Below are positions 44,547 to 54,328 of a stretch of 64,000 nucleotides of DNA, one piece after another (the first letter of the stretch is position 1; each line of letters starts with the position of its first letter). A program made the translations under genes and the position numbers. The notes under the pieces are model-generated. The model searched no databases and was not told the DNA's origin. It saw only the letters and a program-made list of their open reading frames with translations. Source of the stretch: Halomonas huangheensis (lineage in GTDB: Bacteria; Pseudomonadota; Gammaproteobacteria; Pseudomonadales; Halomonadaceae). The DNA is taken from contig NZ_CP013106.1 of NCBI RefSeq assembly GCF_001431725.1, positions 3,906,001 through 3,970,000 on the forward strand, written 5' to 3'.

Positions 44547-45584
44547 GTGAACCGGCAAGCCAAACGCATCAACCTGGCGCTGCAGGGTGGCGGCGCGCAT
44601 GGCGCCTTTACCTGGGGCGTGCTGGATACCCTGCTCGATACGCCCACCATCGAGATAGAAGCCATCTCCGGCACCTCGGCTGGCGCCATGAACGCGGTGA
44701 TCATGGCCGATGGTCTGGTCACAGGCGGCCCGGAGGCGGCGCGCGAAAAGCTCGCAAACTTCTGGCGTGCGGTGGCCGATGCTGCAAGCTTCAGCCCACT
44801 GCAACGCAGCCCCTGGGATCGCTTGATCGGCAACTGGAGTCTCGACTATTCACCGGGCCATGTATTCTTCGACATGATGACCCGCTTCTGGGCCCCCAGC
44901 CAGTTCAATCCCCTCAAGTACAACCCGCTGCGCGATATCCTGATCGACCAGGTGGACTTCGCCAACGTCCGCCGCTGCGACCGCCTCAAGCTGTTCGTCG
45001 CCGCCACCAATGCGCTCACCGGCAGAGTCAAGATCTTCCATGGCGGTGAACTCAGCGCAGACATGGTGATGGCATCGGCCTGTCTGCCATTCCTGTTCGA
45101 GGCGGTGGAGATCGATGGCGTGCCCTACTGGGATGGCGGCTATTCGGGTAACCCTCCGCTGTTTCCCTTCTATTGCGAAACCACCAGCCGCGACATCCTG
45201 ATCGTGCAGATCAACCCAGTGGAACGCTCAAGTGCCCCGACCGATGCCGTGGACATTCTCAACCGCACCAACGAAATCACCTTCAATGCCAGCCTGCTCA
45301 AGGAGCTGCGGGCACTGAACTTCATCAAGCGGCTGATTCGTGATGGCACCATCGATTCTCCTGAATATCGAGACATGCTGGTGCATATCATCGATAGCCA
45401 GGAGTTGCTGAAAACGCTGGGCGCATCATCCAAGCTCAACGCCGAGTGGGAGTTCCTGTGCCACCTGCGTGATCTCGGCCGCCAACGGGCCGAGAACTGG
45501 CTCGAGCTGCATCATGACGACCTTGGTCAGCGCGACACGGTAAATCTGCCGGAGATGTTTTCAGGTGTAATGCCAATTGGCTAG
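44547..45584 (+). CDS. Patatin-like phospholipase
   Basis: 345 residues starting at GTG, 5 bp after CAGGAGG (44535-44541). Oxyanion-hole GGGAHGAF near residues 14-21, nucleophile S44 in GTSAG, and catalytic D196 in DGGYSGNPP: a complete Ser-Asp dyad. No signal peptide, so it acts from the cytosol on membrane or storage lipids. Resembles the short RssA-like bacterial patatins. Convergent with the nitronate monooxygenase gene, which overlaps its 3' end by 4 bp. Confidence 0.93.
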   Translation: MNRQAKRINLALQGGGAHGAFTWGVLDTLLDTPTIEIEAISGTSAGAMNAVIMADGLVTGGPEAAREKLANFWRAVADAASFSPLQRSPWDRLIGNWSLDYSPGHVFFDMMTRFWAPSQFNPLKYNPLRDILIDQVDFANVRRCDRLKLFVAATNALTGRVKIFHGGELSADMVMASACLPFLFEAVEIDGVPYWDGGYSGNPPLFPFYCETTSRDILIVQINPVERSSAPTDAVDILNRTNEITFNASLLKELRALNFIKRLIRDGTIDSPEYRDMLVHIIDSQELLKTLGASSKLNAEWEFLCHLRDLGRQRAENWLELHHDDLGQRDTVNLPEMFSGVMPIG

Positions 45585-46615
45585 CGCGACGGGATGTCCT
45601 CCGCCAGCCACAACAATTGCTCCTCGGCTGGCACTTCGCGGCAACTCTGGCGGTTCTCCCCCGCCCAGAGTGGCGAGAAATCAGGCAGACAGCGCGACTC
45701 TGCACAGGCACGCAGTTCGCTGAGACCTGCAGCGGCAAGTGGGAAATCGGGGATATCCGGGTCGAGCGGCCCGAGTTCACGCATGGCGCGATTGACGATG
45801 CCACGGGCTGGACGTCCAGTGAATACATTAGTGATTTGCGTTGGTGCATCCTTTTCCCGCAGTGCTCGCCGATGTACGGCACGCGTCGTAGCCTCGGGAC
45901 AACACAGGAAGGCAGTTCCCACCTGTACCGCCTGGGCCCCACGTGACAGAGCCTCGGCTACCGCCTGAGGATCGGAAATACCTCCCGCCGCAATCACCGG
46001 TAATGAAACGTTATCAACGACTTGTGACAACAGTTCCATGGTGGGTAGTTGCAGGCTGAGGTCATGGCTCAGGAAGTGCCCACGATGGCCTCCGGCCTCC
46101 AATCCCTGGACGATGATCGCGTCAACGCCTCGCTCCTCCAGCCATAACGCTTCATCGAGCGTAGTGGCTGTGGACAGCACCACGGCGCCACAGGCCTTGA
46201 CCCGTGCAAGCAGTTGCGCCTCCGGCAATCCAAAGTGAAAGCTCACCACTGCCGGTGGATTCTGTTCCAGTACCGCACAGATATCCGCATCGAAAGGTCG
46301 ACGCGTAGGTCCCGAGCTGGAAGGCGGCTCGATCCCCAGTTCCTGATGAAAGGGTTTCAGTCGCTCATGCCAGCGCTCCAATCGCTCAGGCTGTGCAGGC
46401 GGGTTTTCGTGACAGAAGAAATTGACGTTGACCGGCCCCTGATCAGCAATGCTGATCAAGGCCTGTTCCAGTGCGTCTAGAGACAACATGCCGGCAGGCA
46501 GCCCGCCAAGGCCCCCTGCCGCAGTGATTGCCAGCGCCAGCTCCTCGTCCTGAGCCCCCGCCATGGGCGCCTGCAGGATCGGCAAGCGTAATCCCAGTCG
46601 TTTCAACAGCGTCAT
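45581..46615 (-). CDS. Nitronate monooxygenase family flavoprotein
   Basis: 344 residues with TIM-barrel FMN motifs: LPILQAPMAGAQD at the start, GVDAIIVQGLEAGGHRGHF near 165-183, VIAAGGISDPQAVAEAL and GAQAVQVGTAFL later. Class I/II NMOs oxidise alkyl nitronates such as propionate 3-nitronate. Begins 4 bp inside the upstream aspartic-protease gene (ATGA overlap), indicating coupling. Confidence 0.9.
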   Translation of the reverse strand: MTLLKRLGLRLPILQAPMAGAQDEELALAITAAGGLGGLPAGMLSLDALEQALISIADQGPVNVNFFCHENPPAQPERLERWHERLKPFHQELGIEPPSSSGPTRRPFDADICAVLEQNPPAVVSFHFGLPEAQLLARVKACGAVVLSTATTLDEALWLEERGVDAIIVQGLEAGGHRGHFLSHDLSLQLPTMELLSQVVDNVSLPVIAAGGISDPQAVAEALSRGAQAVQVGTAFLCCPEATTRAVHRRALREKDAPTQITNVFTGRPARGIVNRAMRELGPLDPDIPDFPLAAAGLSELRACAESRCLPDFSPLWAGENRQSCREVPAEEQLLWLAEDIPSR

Positions 46616-47166
46616 GAACCAGACTCCTGGCTGGAAGATGTACCGGCGATTCCGCCTGCCGGCACCTTGAGTTCGAGAATATCGCCGCGAATGACAATAT
46701 CAAAGCGCTTGAGAAAGCTCATACCCAGCAGCACTCTATCACCTTCACTCCCCGGATTGATTGCCCCGCGGACATCATGCGCGGTCAAACCGCCCAGACC
46801 AACAGTATCCAATCGGACCAGACTGCCATTCACGGTCCCGTTGGCGGTATGCAGACGCACCGCGCCCATCGACCGTAAGCCCAGTTGGTCTGCGAGGTGG
46901 CTCGGCACACTCACCACGCTGGCTCCGGTATCGAGCAGAAAGCGCACCTCCTGCCCATTGATCGTACCCGGTGCCCGGTAGTGGCCATCTGCGCCGCGCT
47001 TCAATTGTAGAGCCTCATCCCCCGCAATCGATACCAGACCGGCATTGGGATTATCGCGCCGTTCCAGCCAACCGTTCACCCACCAGCCGCCAAGCGCCAT
47101 GAGCAGCACCCAGAACACCAGCATCATGACCAACCCCGGGCCACGCGAGGGATGACCTTCCGCCAT
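46612..47166 (-). CDS. Retropepsin-like membrane-anchored aspartic protease
   Basis: 184 residues from the ATG at 47166 (after GGGAGA); longer starts up to 47256 are open. One N-terminal helix (MMLVFWVLLMALGGWWVNG) anchors the protein; the remainder is a single clan AA domain with LLDTGASVVSVPS catalytic Asp and a flap region ending in LLGMSFLKRFD. Periplasmic orientation is likely. Single-lobe proteases of this group act as dimers; the substrate is unknown. Stop overlaps the NMO start. Confidence 0.88.
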   Translation of the reverse strand: MAEGHPSRGPGLVMMLVFWVLLMALGGWWVNGWLERRDNPNAGLVSIAGDEALQLKRGADGHYRAPGTINGQEVRFLLDTGASVVSVPSHLADQLGLRSMGAVRLHTANGTVNGSLVRLDTVGLGGLTAHDVRGAINPGSEGDRVLLGMSFLKRFDIVIRGDILELKVPAGGIAGTSSSQESGS

Positions 47167-47296
47167 TCGCTTTCTCCCCATCACTCCAGCATACCCGTGC
47201 CGGCCGGTGAAAATGCCAGACCATGCCAACTGCCAGCCGACCAATATCCGTCGCACTGGAGTGGTACTTTGACCTCATAGAATAACCGCAGCAATG

Positions 47297-47352
47297 TATG
47301 GCTGGCGATGCATGGCTGGCGATGTATGACTGACGATGCATGGCTGGCGATT
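47297..47352. repeat. 14-bp tandem repeat, four copies
   Basis: TATGGCTGGCGATG (47297-47310) followed by three more units with 1-2 changes to 47352. Located between the divergent protease and flavin reductase genes. Confidence 0.9.
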
Positions 47353-47451
47353 CACACCAGTGGGGAAGCGTAGCTGGCATGCCTCCAGTACACTGCTCTC
47401 ACGCGATTACCAACACCACTTACCTACCGAACCAGCCCAGGGAGCACCTTG

Positions 47452-48066
47452 ATGAGCGATACACTACTGCATACCAGCGACATGGACGCCGGGCTGATCT
47501 ATCGACTATTCACCGGCGCGATTGCCCCACGCCCGATTGCCTGGGTCTCGACCATCAGTGAGGCTGGGCATGTCAACCTCGCGCCCTTTTCCTTCTTCAA
47601 TGTCGCCAGCGTCATGCCTCCGGTACTGGCCTTCTCACCGCTGATTACCGCCGATGGTCGAATCAAGGATACGCTCACCAACCTCAAGGAAGTCGCTGAG
47701 TGTGTCGTGCATATCGGTGGAGAAGCGCTGGTCGAACCGCTCAACGCCACCAGCGCGAGCCTACCGCCGGAAGCTGATGAGTTCGAGCATGCGGGATTGA
47801 CCAAGGCTGCAATGGGCGAGTTGCGTGTACCGCGCATTGCCGAGGCCCCCGTAGCCTTCGGTTGCCACGTCCGTGACATCATCCACTTCGGCGATCAACC
47901 GATGGCCGGCAACCTGGTACTGGCCGAAGTTATCGACATTCATGCCTCCCCCGAGGTGTGGGACGGTCGTCACGTCAGCGTCGAACGCCTCGCCCCCATC
48001 GGCCGTATGGCGGGTAGCGACTATGCACGCAGCAGCGACCTGTTTGCATTGGAGAGGCCAAAATAA
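47452..48066 (+). CDS. Flavin reductase-like FMN-binding protein
   Basis: 204 residues of the FMN-binding split-barrel fold: TGAIAPRPIAWVSTISEAGH is the classic N-terminal motif, NLAPFSFFNVASVMPPVLAF follows. ATG at 47452 directly follows an in-frame TTG; AGGGAG lies upstream. Reduces or binds flavin; some members supply reduced FMN to monooxygenases, others only store it. The following tandem repeat starts 43 bp after the stop. Confidence 0.9.
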   Translation: MSDTLLHTSDMDAGLIYRLFTGAIAPRPIAWVSTISEAGHVNLAPFSFFNVASVMPPVLAFSPLITADGRIKDTLTNLKEVAECVVHIGGEALVEPLNATSASLPPEADEFEHAGLTKAAMGELRVPRIAEAPVAFGCHVRDIIHFGDQPMAGNLVLAEVIDIHASPEVWDGRHVSVERLAPIGRMAGSDYARSSDLFALERPK

Positions 48067-48109
48067 GAGGGAAGAGGGAAGAAAAGAGAAGGAAGATGGC
48101 CAGGTGAAC

Positions 48110-48169
48110 GATGCTCAAGTAAACGATGCTCAAGTAAACGATACTCAAGTAAACGATACTCAAGTAAAC
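48110..48169. repeat. 15-bp tandem repeat, four copies
   Basis: GATGCTCAAGTAAAC twice, then twice with one change (GATACTC...), preceded by a partial unit. It lies between the convergent flavin reductase and TauE stops and is not coding, although open in several frames because the unit length is a multiple of three. Confidence 0.95.
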
Positions 48170-48173
48170 AACG

Positions 48174-48920
48174 CTACAGCGCCCTGACCACCAACCCGAT
48201 GCCAAGTCCGATGATGCCGATCAGAAACACCAGCCGGAAGCGGGCTTCCGATAGTCGGCGGCGCAGCTTCTGACCGAGCCACATGCCGGCAAATGCCGGC
48301 ACCAGGGCTGCGCAGGAGGCCAGCAGTAGATCACCGGTAAGGACGTCGCGTTCACCCAATGCGAGGGCGAGGCTGGCGGTGGTGAGGCAGAACAGCATCC
48401 CCATCGCCTGAATCAGCGCCTCGCGCGGCAGGCCGATGGACTGCAACCAGGGCACGCCGGGAAATACGCTGGAGCCGGTCATTCCGGTCAACAGCCCGGT
48501 CAGCGCTCCGGCACCAGAAGCATGGGCCGGGCGCTCGGTAAAGGCGATACTGCGGCGGGCAAGATTCATGGCGCCATACAGCATCAGCAACACGCCCAGC
48601 AGCAGTGATAGCCAGCGAGCATCGACACTTGCCAGCACCCAGACGCCAGGCCAGACAGCCAGTGCCGCCGTGGTCAGAAACAGCCATAGCCTGCGACTCA
48701 ATACCAGCAGTTGCCCACCAGCCAGAGCCTGCCAAAGATTGGTAACCACCGTCGGCACCAGCATCAGTGCCATAGCGTTCGGCAACCCGATGACAGCGGT
48801 CAACAGCGCCAGCAGCACCGTCGGCATGCCCATGCCGAGAATGCCCTTGACCATCCCGGCAAGGACCAGCGCGGCCACCACCAACACCAGCTGAGCAGGG
48901 TCGCCGAGAATGAGGCTCAC
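48174..48920 (-). CDS. TauE/SafE-family permease
   Basis: 248 residues, seven to eight helices with the two-fold internal repeat of the family (GMVKGILGMGMPTVLLALL; LTGLLTGMTGSSVFPGVPWL). Transports sulfite, sulfoacetate or other organosulfur or C1 anions in known members. Start overlaps the stop of the upstream UMF1 transporter by 4 bp, so the two are co-translated. Confidence 0.9.
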   Translation of the reverse strand: MSLILGDPAQLVLVVAALVLAGMVKGILGMGMPTVLLALLTAVIGLPNAMALMLVPTVVTNLWQALAGGQLLVLSRRLWLFLTTAALAVWPGVWVLASVDARWLSLLLGVLLMLYGAMNLARRSIAFTERPAHASGAGALTGLLTGMTGSSVFPGVPWLQSIGLPREALIQAMGMLFCLTTASLALALGERDVLTGDLLLASCAALVPAFAGMWLGQKLRRRLSEARFRLVFLIGIIGLGIGLVVRAL

Positions 48921-50272
48921 GACTCGGACTGCTCCCAGTCACGGGCTACCTGCTGGCCACGCGCCTGATTGACGCCCAGGCAGATCAGGATGGCAATGAT
49001 GAAGAAGGCCGCGCAAAGCAGGACCGACGCCTGAAGACCAACGACGGCCTGCAATAGGCCGATGCCGATGATCCCCACTACTCCGGCAACCTTGTTGGCC
49101 AGTCCCCAGAAGCCAAAGAACTCCGCGGACTTCTGCTGCGGTGAGAAAAGACCGACCAGCACGCGACTGGCAGACTGGCTGGAACCGAGGCTCAAGCCCG
49201 CCAGACAGCCGACATAGAGGAACAGGTCCTGAGCCTGCCAATCCAGCCCGAAGCTGTTGTTTAGCCAGGCGGTGAGCTCCGGCGTGGCCCAGATCGCCAG
49301 CACCGCCAGTACCCACATCACCAGCGTCATCAGGTAGGTCACGCGGGTGCCGATCCGGTCCTGAATGACGCCGAAGCCCAGCGCGCCGATCGCCGCCGTG
49401 ATCTGTACGATGACGAACATCAGGTTACGAGTCGTGCTGTCCCAGCCGACCACCTGCGCACCGTAGATAAAAGCGAAGGTGATGATGATGTAGACCCCGG
49501 CCATGGAGAACATCACCGAAATCAGGAACAGCCCGAGGTCACGAAAGCGCCGTAATTCATGCATGGTGCTGGAAACGCGCTGCCAGGCAATCTGGGTGAA
49601 GCTTGCCGATACTGGATGCGGCTGACCGCGTTCCTTCAACCACAGGAAGGTGGGGATCGCGGCAATCAGAAAGAATCCCGCAGCGAAGGGCCCAACCCAA
49701 CGAATACGCTCGAAGTTCTCGGCGGTGGTTTCCCCCAGCACCAGCAGCGTAAAGCCTGCTGCCACCATGCCGCCGATGTAACCCAATGCCCAGCCAAACC
49801 CGGAAATACTGCCCAGCTTCTCCGGTGGCCCCAGTTCGGGCAGGAAGGAGGCGATGAACGACTCACCCATCGAGTAGCTGTAGTTGGAAATGATGATCAG
49901 GATCAGCCCCAGCACCACATAGCCCGGCTCAACAAAATAGAGCATGGCGCTGGTGGCGACGGTGGCCAGGTAGCTGACAAACAGGAAGCGCTTCTTCTCG
50001 GCGCGATAATCCATCACCGCGCCACATAGCGGGCCGGTGAGCACAACCAGCAGGAAGCTCATCGCCAGCGCGAAGCTCCACAGCAGATTGGCGAGCCGGA
50101 AGTCATCGCCACGATCGCCGACGATGACCGTGGTGAACATTTCGCCAAACACCACGGTGATGATCAGCAGTGTGTAGGCCTGATTGGCGAAGTCGAACAT
50201 CGCCCAGCCGAGGATCTCCTTTCGCGACGCCCGTGGTGTCGTCGGCGTGGGGAGTGCATCTGTTACGCTCAT
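48917..50272 (-). CDS. UMF1-family MFS transporter (Atg22-like)
   Basis: 451 residues from the ATG at 50272 (AGGAAGG upstream); a longer frame to 50302 exists. Twelve helices, with the group's N-terminal EILGWAMFDFANQAYTLLI and central GWALGYIGGMVAAG. Related to yeast vacuolar amino-acid exporter Atg22; bacterial substrates are unknown. In an operon with the TauE gene, divergent from a LuxR-type regulator. Confidence 0.9.
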   Translation of the reverse strand: MSVTDALPTPTTPRASRKEILGWAMFDFANQAYTLLIITVVFGEMFTTVIVGDRGDDFRLANLLWSFALAMSFLLVVLTGPLCGAVMDYRAEKKRFLFVSYLATVATSAMLYFVEPGYVVLGLILIIISNYSYSMGESFIASFLPELGPPEKLGSISGFGWALGYIGGMVAAGFTLLVLGETTAENFERIRWVGPFAAGFFLIAAIPTFLWLKERGQPHPVSASFTQIAWQRVSSTMHELRRFRDLGLFLISVMFSMAGVYIIITFAFIYGAQVVGWDSTTRNLMFVIVQITAAIGALGFGVIQDRIGTRVTYLMTLVMWVLAVLAIWATPELTAWLNNSFGLDWQAQDLFLYVGCLAGLSLGSSQSASRVLVGLFSPQQKSAEFFGFWGLANKVAGVVGIIGIGLLQAVVGLQASVLLCAAFFIIAILICLGVNQARGQQVARDWEQSES

Positions 50273-50414
50273 TGCGCCTTCCTGTTGGCAAGGAGAGCTC
50301 AAGATACCAGCCCTCGCTGCACAGATGCCATGCTACAGATCCAAAGGTATGGATATGGACGCTGCCGGGACAGGAGGATAGGCTCTTGCCATTGTCCGAC
50401 AACCGGTTACGTAC

Positions 50415-51248
50415 ATGACTCCCACGGATCTGCTCGCCTCCAGCGCGGGGCTGGAATGGCACCAGCGTCTTGCCGCCCTGTTTCTCGGCGCTGCAGATGC
50501 CGACCTGCCTCGCCGCCTCGAACAGGCACTCCACGAGCTGGCCGATCACGACACCGTCATCTTTCATGCCTACCGAGGTCGCGGCCGACCATTGGTGATC
50601 CACGACAACTACCCGCCGCATCGACGCGAACAGGGCGTCGATCGTTACCTCAGTCGTATCTATCTACTCGACCCCTTCTTCCAGGCCATCGAGTCTGGCG
50701 TGGACAGCGGTGGTCACCGGTTACGCGACCTGGCGCCGGACCGCTTCGAAAGCAGCGAATACCATGCCCACTACTACCGTGGGTTGGGTCTCAAGGATGA
50801 AGTCGGACTCTTCGCACGCGTCGCGGAAGATACTGTGATGGTGGTATCACTGGGCTTCAGTGCTACCGCCGGTAGCCTGACACGACGGCACCTCCAGGCA
50901 CTGCGTCATGTCACGCCTGTTGTGGCGGCGTTGCTGACACAGTTCTGGACCTGGCAGCATGCACGCTTCGACGACGCCATGAACGAGGTCGAGCCGGTGG
51001 ACGCCGCCTTCTCGACCTTTGGACAGGGCCAACTCACTCGCCGCGAGCAGGAAATCGTACGCCTGCTGCTCGCCGGTCATTCGACCAAATCAGCCGCGCG
51101 CGAGCTGGGCATCAGCGATGGCACCGTCAAGGTCCACCGCAAACACCTCTACCAGCGCCTGGGTGTTTCCAGCCAGGCGCAGCTGTTCCGCTGCTTTCTC
51201 GATCACGTGGCGGTGGTTTCTCGCCAGCAATACAATCAGAGCGGCTGA
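50415..51248 (+). CDS. LuxR-type transcriptional regulator
   Basis: 277 residues. The C-terminal helix-turn-helix (LTRREQEIVRLLLAGHSTKS then AARELGISDGTVKVHRKH) is canonical. The N-terminal ~190 residues have no acyl-homoserine-lactone signature that can be seen; a GAF-like or novel sensor is possible. Lies between the UMF1 operon (divergent) and the agmatine-type locus (convergent hydrolase). Confidence 0.88.
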   Translation: MTPTDLLASSAGLEWHQRLAALFLGAADADLPRRLEQALHELADHDTVIFHAYRGRGRPLVIHDNYPPHRREQGVDRYLSRIYLLDPFFQAIESGVDSGGHRLRDLAPDRFESSEYHAHYYRGLGLKDEVGLFARVAEDTVMVVSLGFSATAGSLTRRHLQALRHVTPVVAALLTQFWTWQHARFDDAMNEVEPVDAAFSTFGQGQLTRREQEIVRLLLAGHSTKSAARELGISDGTVKVHRKHLYQRLGVSSQAQLFRCFLDHVAVVSRQQYNQSG

Positions 51249-51270
51249 GCGCAGAGCGGTGGTAAACCGC

Positions 51271-52515
51271 TCAACGGTTGGCGTGGGCGATCACCGCATC
51301 ACACAGGATCTGGACTCCCTGACCACACTGCTCGGGGCTGGAGTACTCGGCCTCGTTGTGACTGATGCCGTCACGACAGGGCACAAAGATCATCGCCGTC
51401 GGTGCCACCCGGGACACATAGACCGCGTCGTGGCCGGCGCCACTCATCATGCGCCGATGGGGCAAGTTCCGCTGACGTGCAGCGGTATCCACGGCATCAA
51501 TACACGCCGGATCAAAATCAACGACCGGTGATGCCCAGATCTGTTTGCAGTCGGTGGTTACACCGAATGCCTCCTCGATCGCGGCAACTTCCTGCTCGAA
51601 AAGCTGCTGCAGGATGTCCAACTGGGACTCATCACCGTGACGCAGGTCGACCGTGAGTTGTAACTCGCCAGGCACCACATTGCGCGATGAGGAGGCAATC
51701 TCCAGTTGGCCGAAGGTGACACGCGTCGCGCCACTGGTATCGGCCAACGCATGAGCGTAGAGACGGTCGATCAGACGTGCGGCGGCGGCCAGCGCATCGC
51801 GACGCAGGCGCATCGGTGTCGGCCCTGCATGGGAATTCTGCCCGGAGATGTTCAGGTTGAACCAGCGCATACCCTGAACGCCGGTCACGACACCAATCGC
51901 TTCCTGCTGCTCTTCGAGCACCGGGCCCTGCTCGATATGCAGTTCGAAATAGCTGTCGAGCCCAGGCTCTCCCAGCTCCAGTTCCGCGCGATAACCCAGC
52001 CTTTCGATCTCCTGGCCCATGGTGGTACCGGCGCTATCGGCAATCGCCAGCGTGTCTTCCAGCTTGAAGACTCCGGCATAGGTACCGGATGCGACCATGG
52101 CCGGTGCGAAGCGACTACCTTCTTCGTTGGTCCACACCACCAGCTCCAGCGGGCGCTCGGTCACGACTCCAGCATCGGCGAGGGTCCGCAATACCTCGAG
52201 GCCCCCCAACACACCGAGAATGCCGTCGAAACGTCCACCCAGCGGCTGGGTATCGAGGTGGCTGCCCAGCGCCACGGGAGGCAAGTCATTGCGGCGACCC
52301 TCGCGACGAATGAACAGATTACCGATCGGGTCCAGCCGCCACTGGCAACCCAGCGCCTCACACCATTCGATCAGCAGGCGTCGGCCGGCATCATCCTCGT
52401 CGGTCAGGGCCAGACGGCAGCTACCACCACCCGCAGTGGGGCCAATTTCGGCCATGGCCATCAGGCTGTCCCACAGGCGCTGGAAATTGATATCGAGAGA
52501 AGCAGTGGTCGTCAT
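51271..52515 (-). CDS. M20-family Zn hydrolase (N-carbamoyl amino acid/allantoate type)
   Basis: 414 residues. Metal ligands H86 (GSHLDTQ), D97 (GGRFDG) and E131/E132 (TNEEGSRF), then a lid/dimerisation domain (SHAGPTPMRLRRDALAAAA) and a final His region (MSGAGHDAVYVS). This is the hydantoinase/carbamoylase subgroup, which hydrolyses N-carbamoyl or ureido groups. Divergent from an aminotransferase gene and close to agmatine deiminase, whose product is N-carbamoylputrescine; hydrolysis of that carbamoyl group by this enzyme is plausible but unproven. Confidence 0.88.
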   Translation of the reverse strand: MTTTASLDINFQRLWDSLMAMAEIGPTAGGGSCRLALTDEDDAGRRLLIEWCEALGCQWRLDPIGNLFIRREGRRNDLPPVALGSHLDTQPLGGRFDGILGVLGGLEVLRTLADAGVVTERPLELVVWTNEEGSRFAPAMVASGTYAGVFKLEDTLAIADSAGTTMGQEIERLGYRAELELGEPGLDSYFELHIEQGPVLEEQQEAIGVVTGVQGMRWFNLNISGQNSHAGPTPMRLRRDALAAAARLIDRLYAHALADTSGATRVTFGQLEIASSSRNVVPGELQLTVDLRHGDESQLDILQQLFEQEVAAIEEAFGVTTDCKQIWASPVVDFDPACIDAVDTAARQRNLPHRRMMSGAGHDAVYVSRVAPTAMIFVPCRDGISHNEAEYSSPEQCGQGVQILCDAVIAHANR

Positions 52516-52648
52516 TCGAGGGGTTCTCCTGTTGTTGTCATTTCATACGCTCTTGAGCCGCGCGTTTTCCTGCCGAGAGCTGTTGTGTCAGGCCCAGGCA
52601 TATCACGGACCGTCATGGCGCGATGTCGAACAGGGCCTTGCCATAGGC

Positions 52649-52703
52649 CATTCAGCGTAGAGGTAGCGCATTCAGCATAGAGGTAAGTGCATTCAGCATA
52701 GAG
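52649..52703. repeat. 20/21-bp tandem repeat
   Basis: CATTCAGCGTAGAGGTAGCG (52649-52668), a near copy (52669-52689) and a shorter third (from 52690), in the 280-bp spacer between the divergent hydrolase and aminotransferase genes. Confidence 0.88.
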
Positions 52704-52797
52704 AGAGGCAGCTAACCGGCGACATACCCCCATGAGGATATGTCGCGTGCATGGCGGACACATAGAGACTGACGGCATTCCATCAGGAGGTAAACCA

Positions 52798-54237
52798 ATG
52801 ACAACATCCACGACTCCAGGTCAGGAAACCCGCCAGCAAACTCGTCCGTCATCGCTCGATGCCGAGACCCTGTGGCGCCAGGACCGTGATCACTTCATCC
52901 ATCCGTTCACCGACTTCAGCCAGTTCCATGACAAGGGCTGCGAGCTGATCACCGACAGCGACGGTATCTATGTCGCAGATATCCACGGCAATCGCTTCAT
53001 CGACGGCATCGCCGGATTGTGGTGTGTAAATGTGGGTCACGGGCGCCATGAAATTGCCCAGGCCATGGCCGATCAGGCCAGCCGCATGGCCTACTTCTCG
53101 ACCTTCAATAACCTCTCGAATGCCCCGGCAACACAATTGGCCGCCAAGCTCGCCGAACTCGCTCCGGCGCATCTCAACCATGTGTTCTATACCTGCGGCG
53201 GCTCCACCGCCAATGATGCCACCATTCGTCTGGTGCACTACTACTTCAACCGCCTCGGCAAGCCCAGCAAGAAACGGATTCTGTCGCGGCGCAATGCCTA
53301 CCACGGCACCACCTATCTGGCGTCCAGTCTGACCGGCATCGAGAGCAACAACTGGTCCTTCGACACGCTGAGCGAACTGGTCACCCACCTCAGCGAGGCC
53401 AACCTCTATCGTCGTCCCGAAGGGATGAGCGAGGAAGCCTACTGTGACCACCTGGTGGCCGAGTTCGAGACAACCATTGCCGACATCGGTGCCGACAATA
53501 TTGCCGCCTTCATCGCCGAACCGATCATGGGCGCCGGTGGTGTGCTGGTGGCTCCGCAGGGCTACCACAAGCGCATGCAGGCCGTGTGTCGCGCCAACGA
53601 CATTCTGTTCATTGCCGATGAGGTTGTGACCGGCTTTGGCCGTCTCGGCCACTTCTTCGCCTCCGAAGCGGTGTTCGACACCCAGCCAGACATCATCAAT
53701 ATCGCCAAGGGTCTGTCATCCGGTTACTCCCCGCTGGGCGCCAGCCTGATCTCCGACCGCCTCTACGAAGTGCTGGGCACGCCGCAGTGCAAGGGTGGAG
53801 TACTGAGTACCGGCTTCACCTATTCGGGACACCCGGTGAGCTGTGCTGCGGCACTGAAGAACATCGAGATCATGGAGCGTGAGGATATCTGCGCCAATGT
53901 TCGCGAGGTCGGCCCTTATCTCGAGCAGTCCCTCAAGCGCCTGGCGCACCACGCCACGGTAGGCGATGTGCGTGGCAGTCACTTCATGATGTGCATCGAG
54001 AACGTCGCCGACAAGACCAGCGGCGAGCTGCTGCCGGTCGAAGCACGTGTTGGTGATCGCGTTGCCGAAGAAGCCCAGAAACGCGGCTTGATCATTCGCC
54101 CGGTGGGGCATCTGAACGTGATCTCACCAACGCTGATCTGGACCCGCGAGACCGTGGATACGGCGGTGGCGATTCTCGATCAGGCGCTCGCCGCGACCAC
54201 CGAGTCACTGCAGCGGGATGGCTTCCTCCCGGCCTGA
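52798..54237 (+). CDS. Class III aminotransferase (putrescine/omega-amino acid:pyruvate type)
   Basis: 479 residues from the ATG at 52798 (CAGGAGG upstream); a longer frame starts at 52732. PLP lysine K304 in NIAKGLSSGYSPLGA, substrate-side RFIDGIAGLWCVNVGHG near 65, YHGTTYLASSLTG near 180, and ADEVVTGFGRLG near 275-286. Closely resembles SpuC/omega-transaminases that move a terminal amino group of putrescine or related diamines to pyruvate. Followed by an NhaC antiporter and agmatine deiminase in the same direction. Confidence 0.92.
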   Translation: MTTSTTPGQETRQQTRPSSLDAETLWRQDRDHFIHPFTDFSQFHDKGCELITDSDGIYVADIHGNRFIDGIAGLWCVNVGHGRHEIAQAMADQASRMAYFSTFNNLSNAPATQLAAKLAELAPAHLNHVFYTCGGSTANDATIRLVHYYFNRLGKPSKKRILSRRNAYHGTTYLASSLTGIESNNWSFDTLSELVTHLSEANLYRRPEGMSEEAYCDHLVAEFETTIADIGADNIAAFIAEPIMGAGGVLVAPQGYHKRMQAVCRANDILFIADEVVTGFGRLGHFFASEAVFDTQPDIINIAKGLSSGYSPLGASLISDRLYEVLGTPQCKGGVLSTGFTYSGHPVSCAAALKNIEIMEREDICANVREVGPYLEQSLKRLAHHATVGDVRGSHFMMCIENVADKTSGELLPVEARVGDRVAEEAQKRGLIIRPVGHLNVISPTLIWTRETVDTAVAILDQALAATTESLQRDGFLPA

Positions 54238-54258
54238 CCCTGCCCCCTGCTCCACAGC

Positions 54259-54293
54259 GAGAAGCGCTGCTCAAGGCTCGAGTAGCGCTTCTC
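54259..54293 (+). terminator. Stem-loop after the aminotransferase gene
   Basis: GAGAAGCGCT (54259-54268) and AGCGCTTCTC (54284-54293), 10-bp perfect stem. No T-run; may partly terminate before the NhaC gene. Confidence 0.45.
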
Positions 54294-54328
54294 CACATGC
54301 TCCCAATAACTAGAAATGAGCTTCCCCT

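Noticed and set aside
48101..48173. Pentapeptide-repeat coding sequence over the 15-bp repeat
   Set aside because: It lies after the stop of the flavin reductase gene with no start or ribosome-binding site; open frames follow from the unit length being divisible by three.
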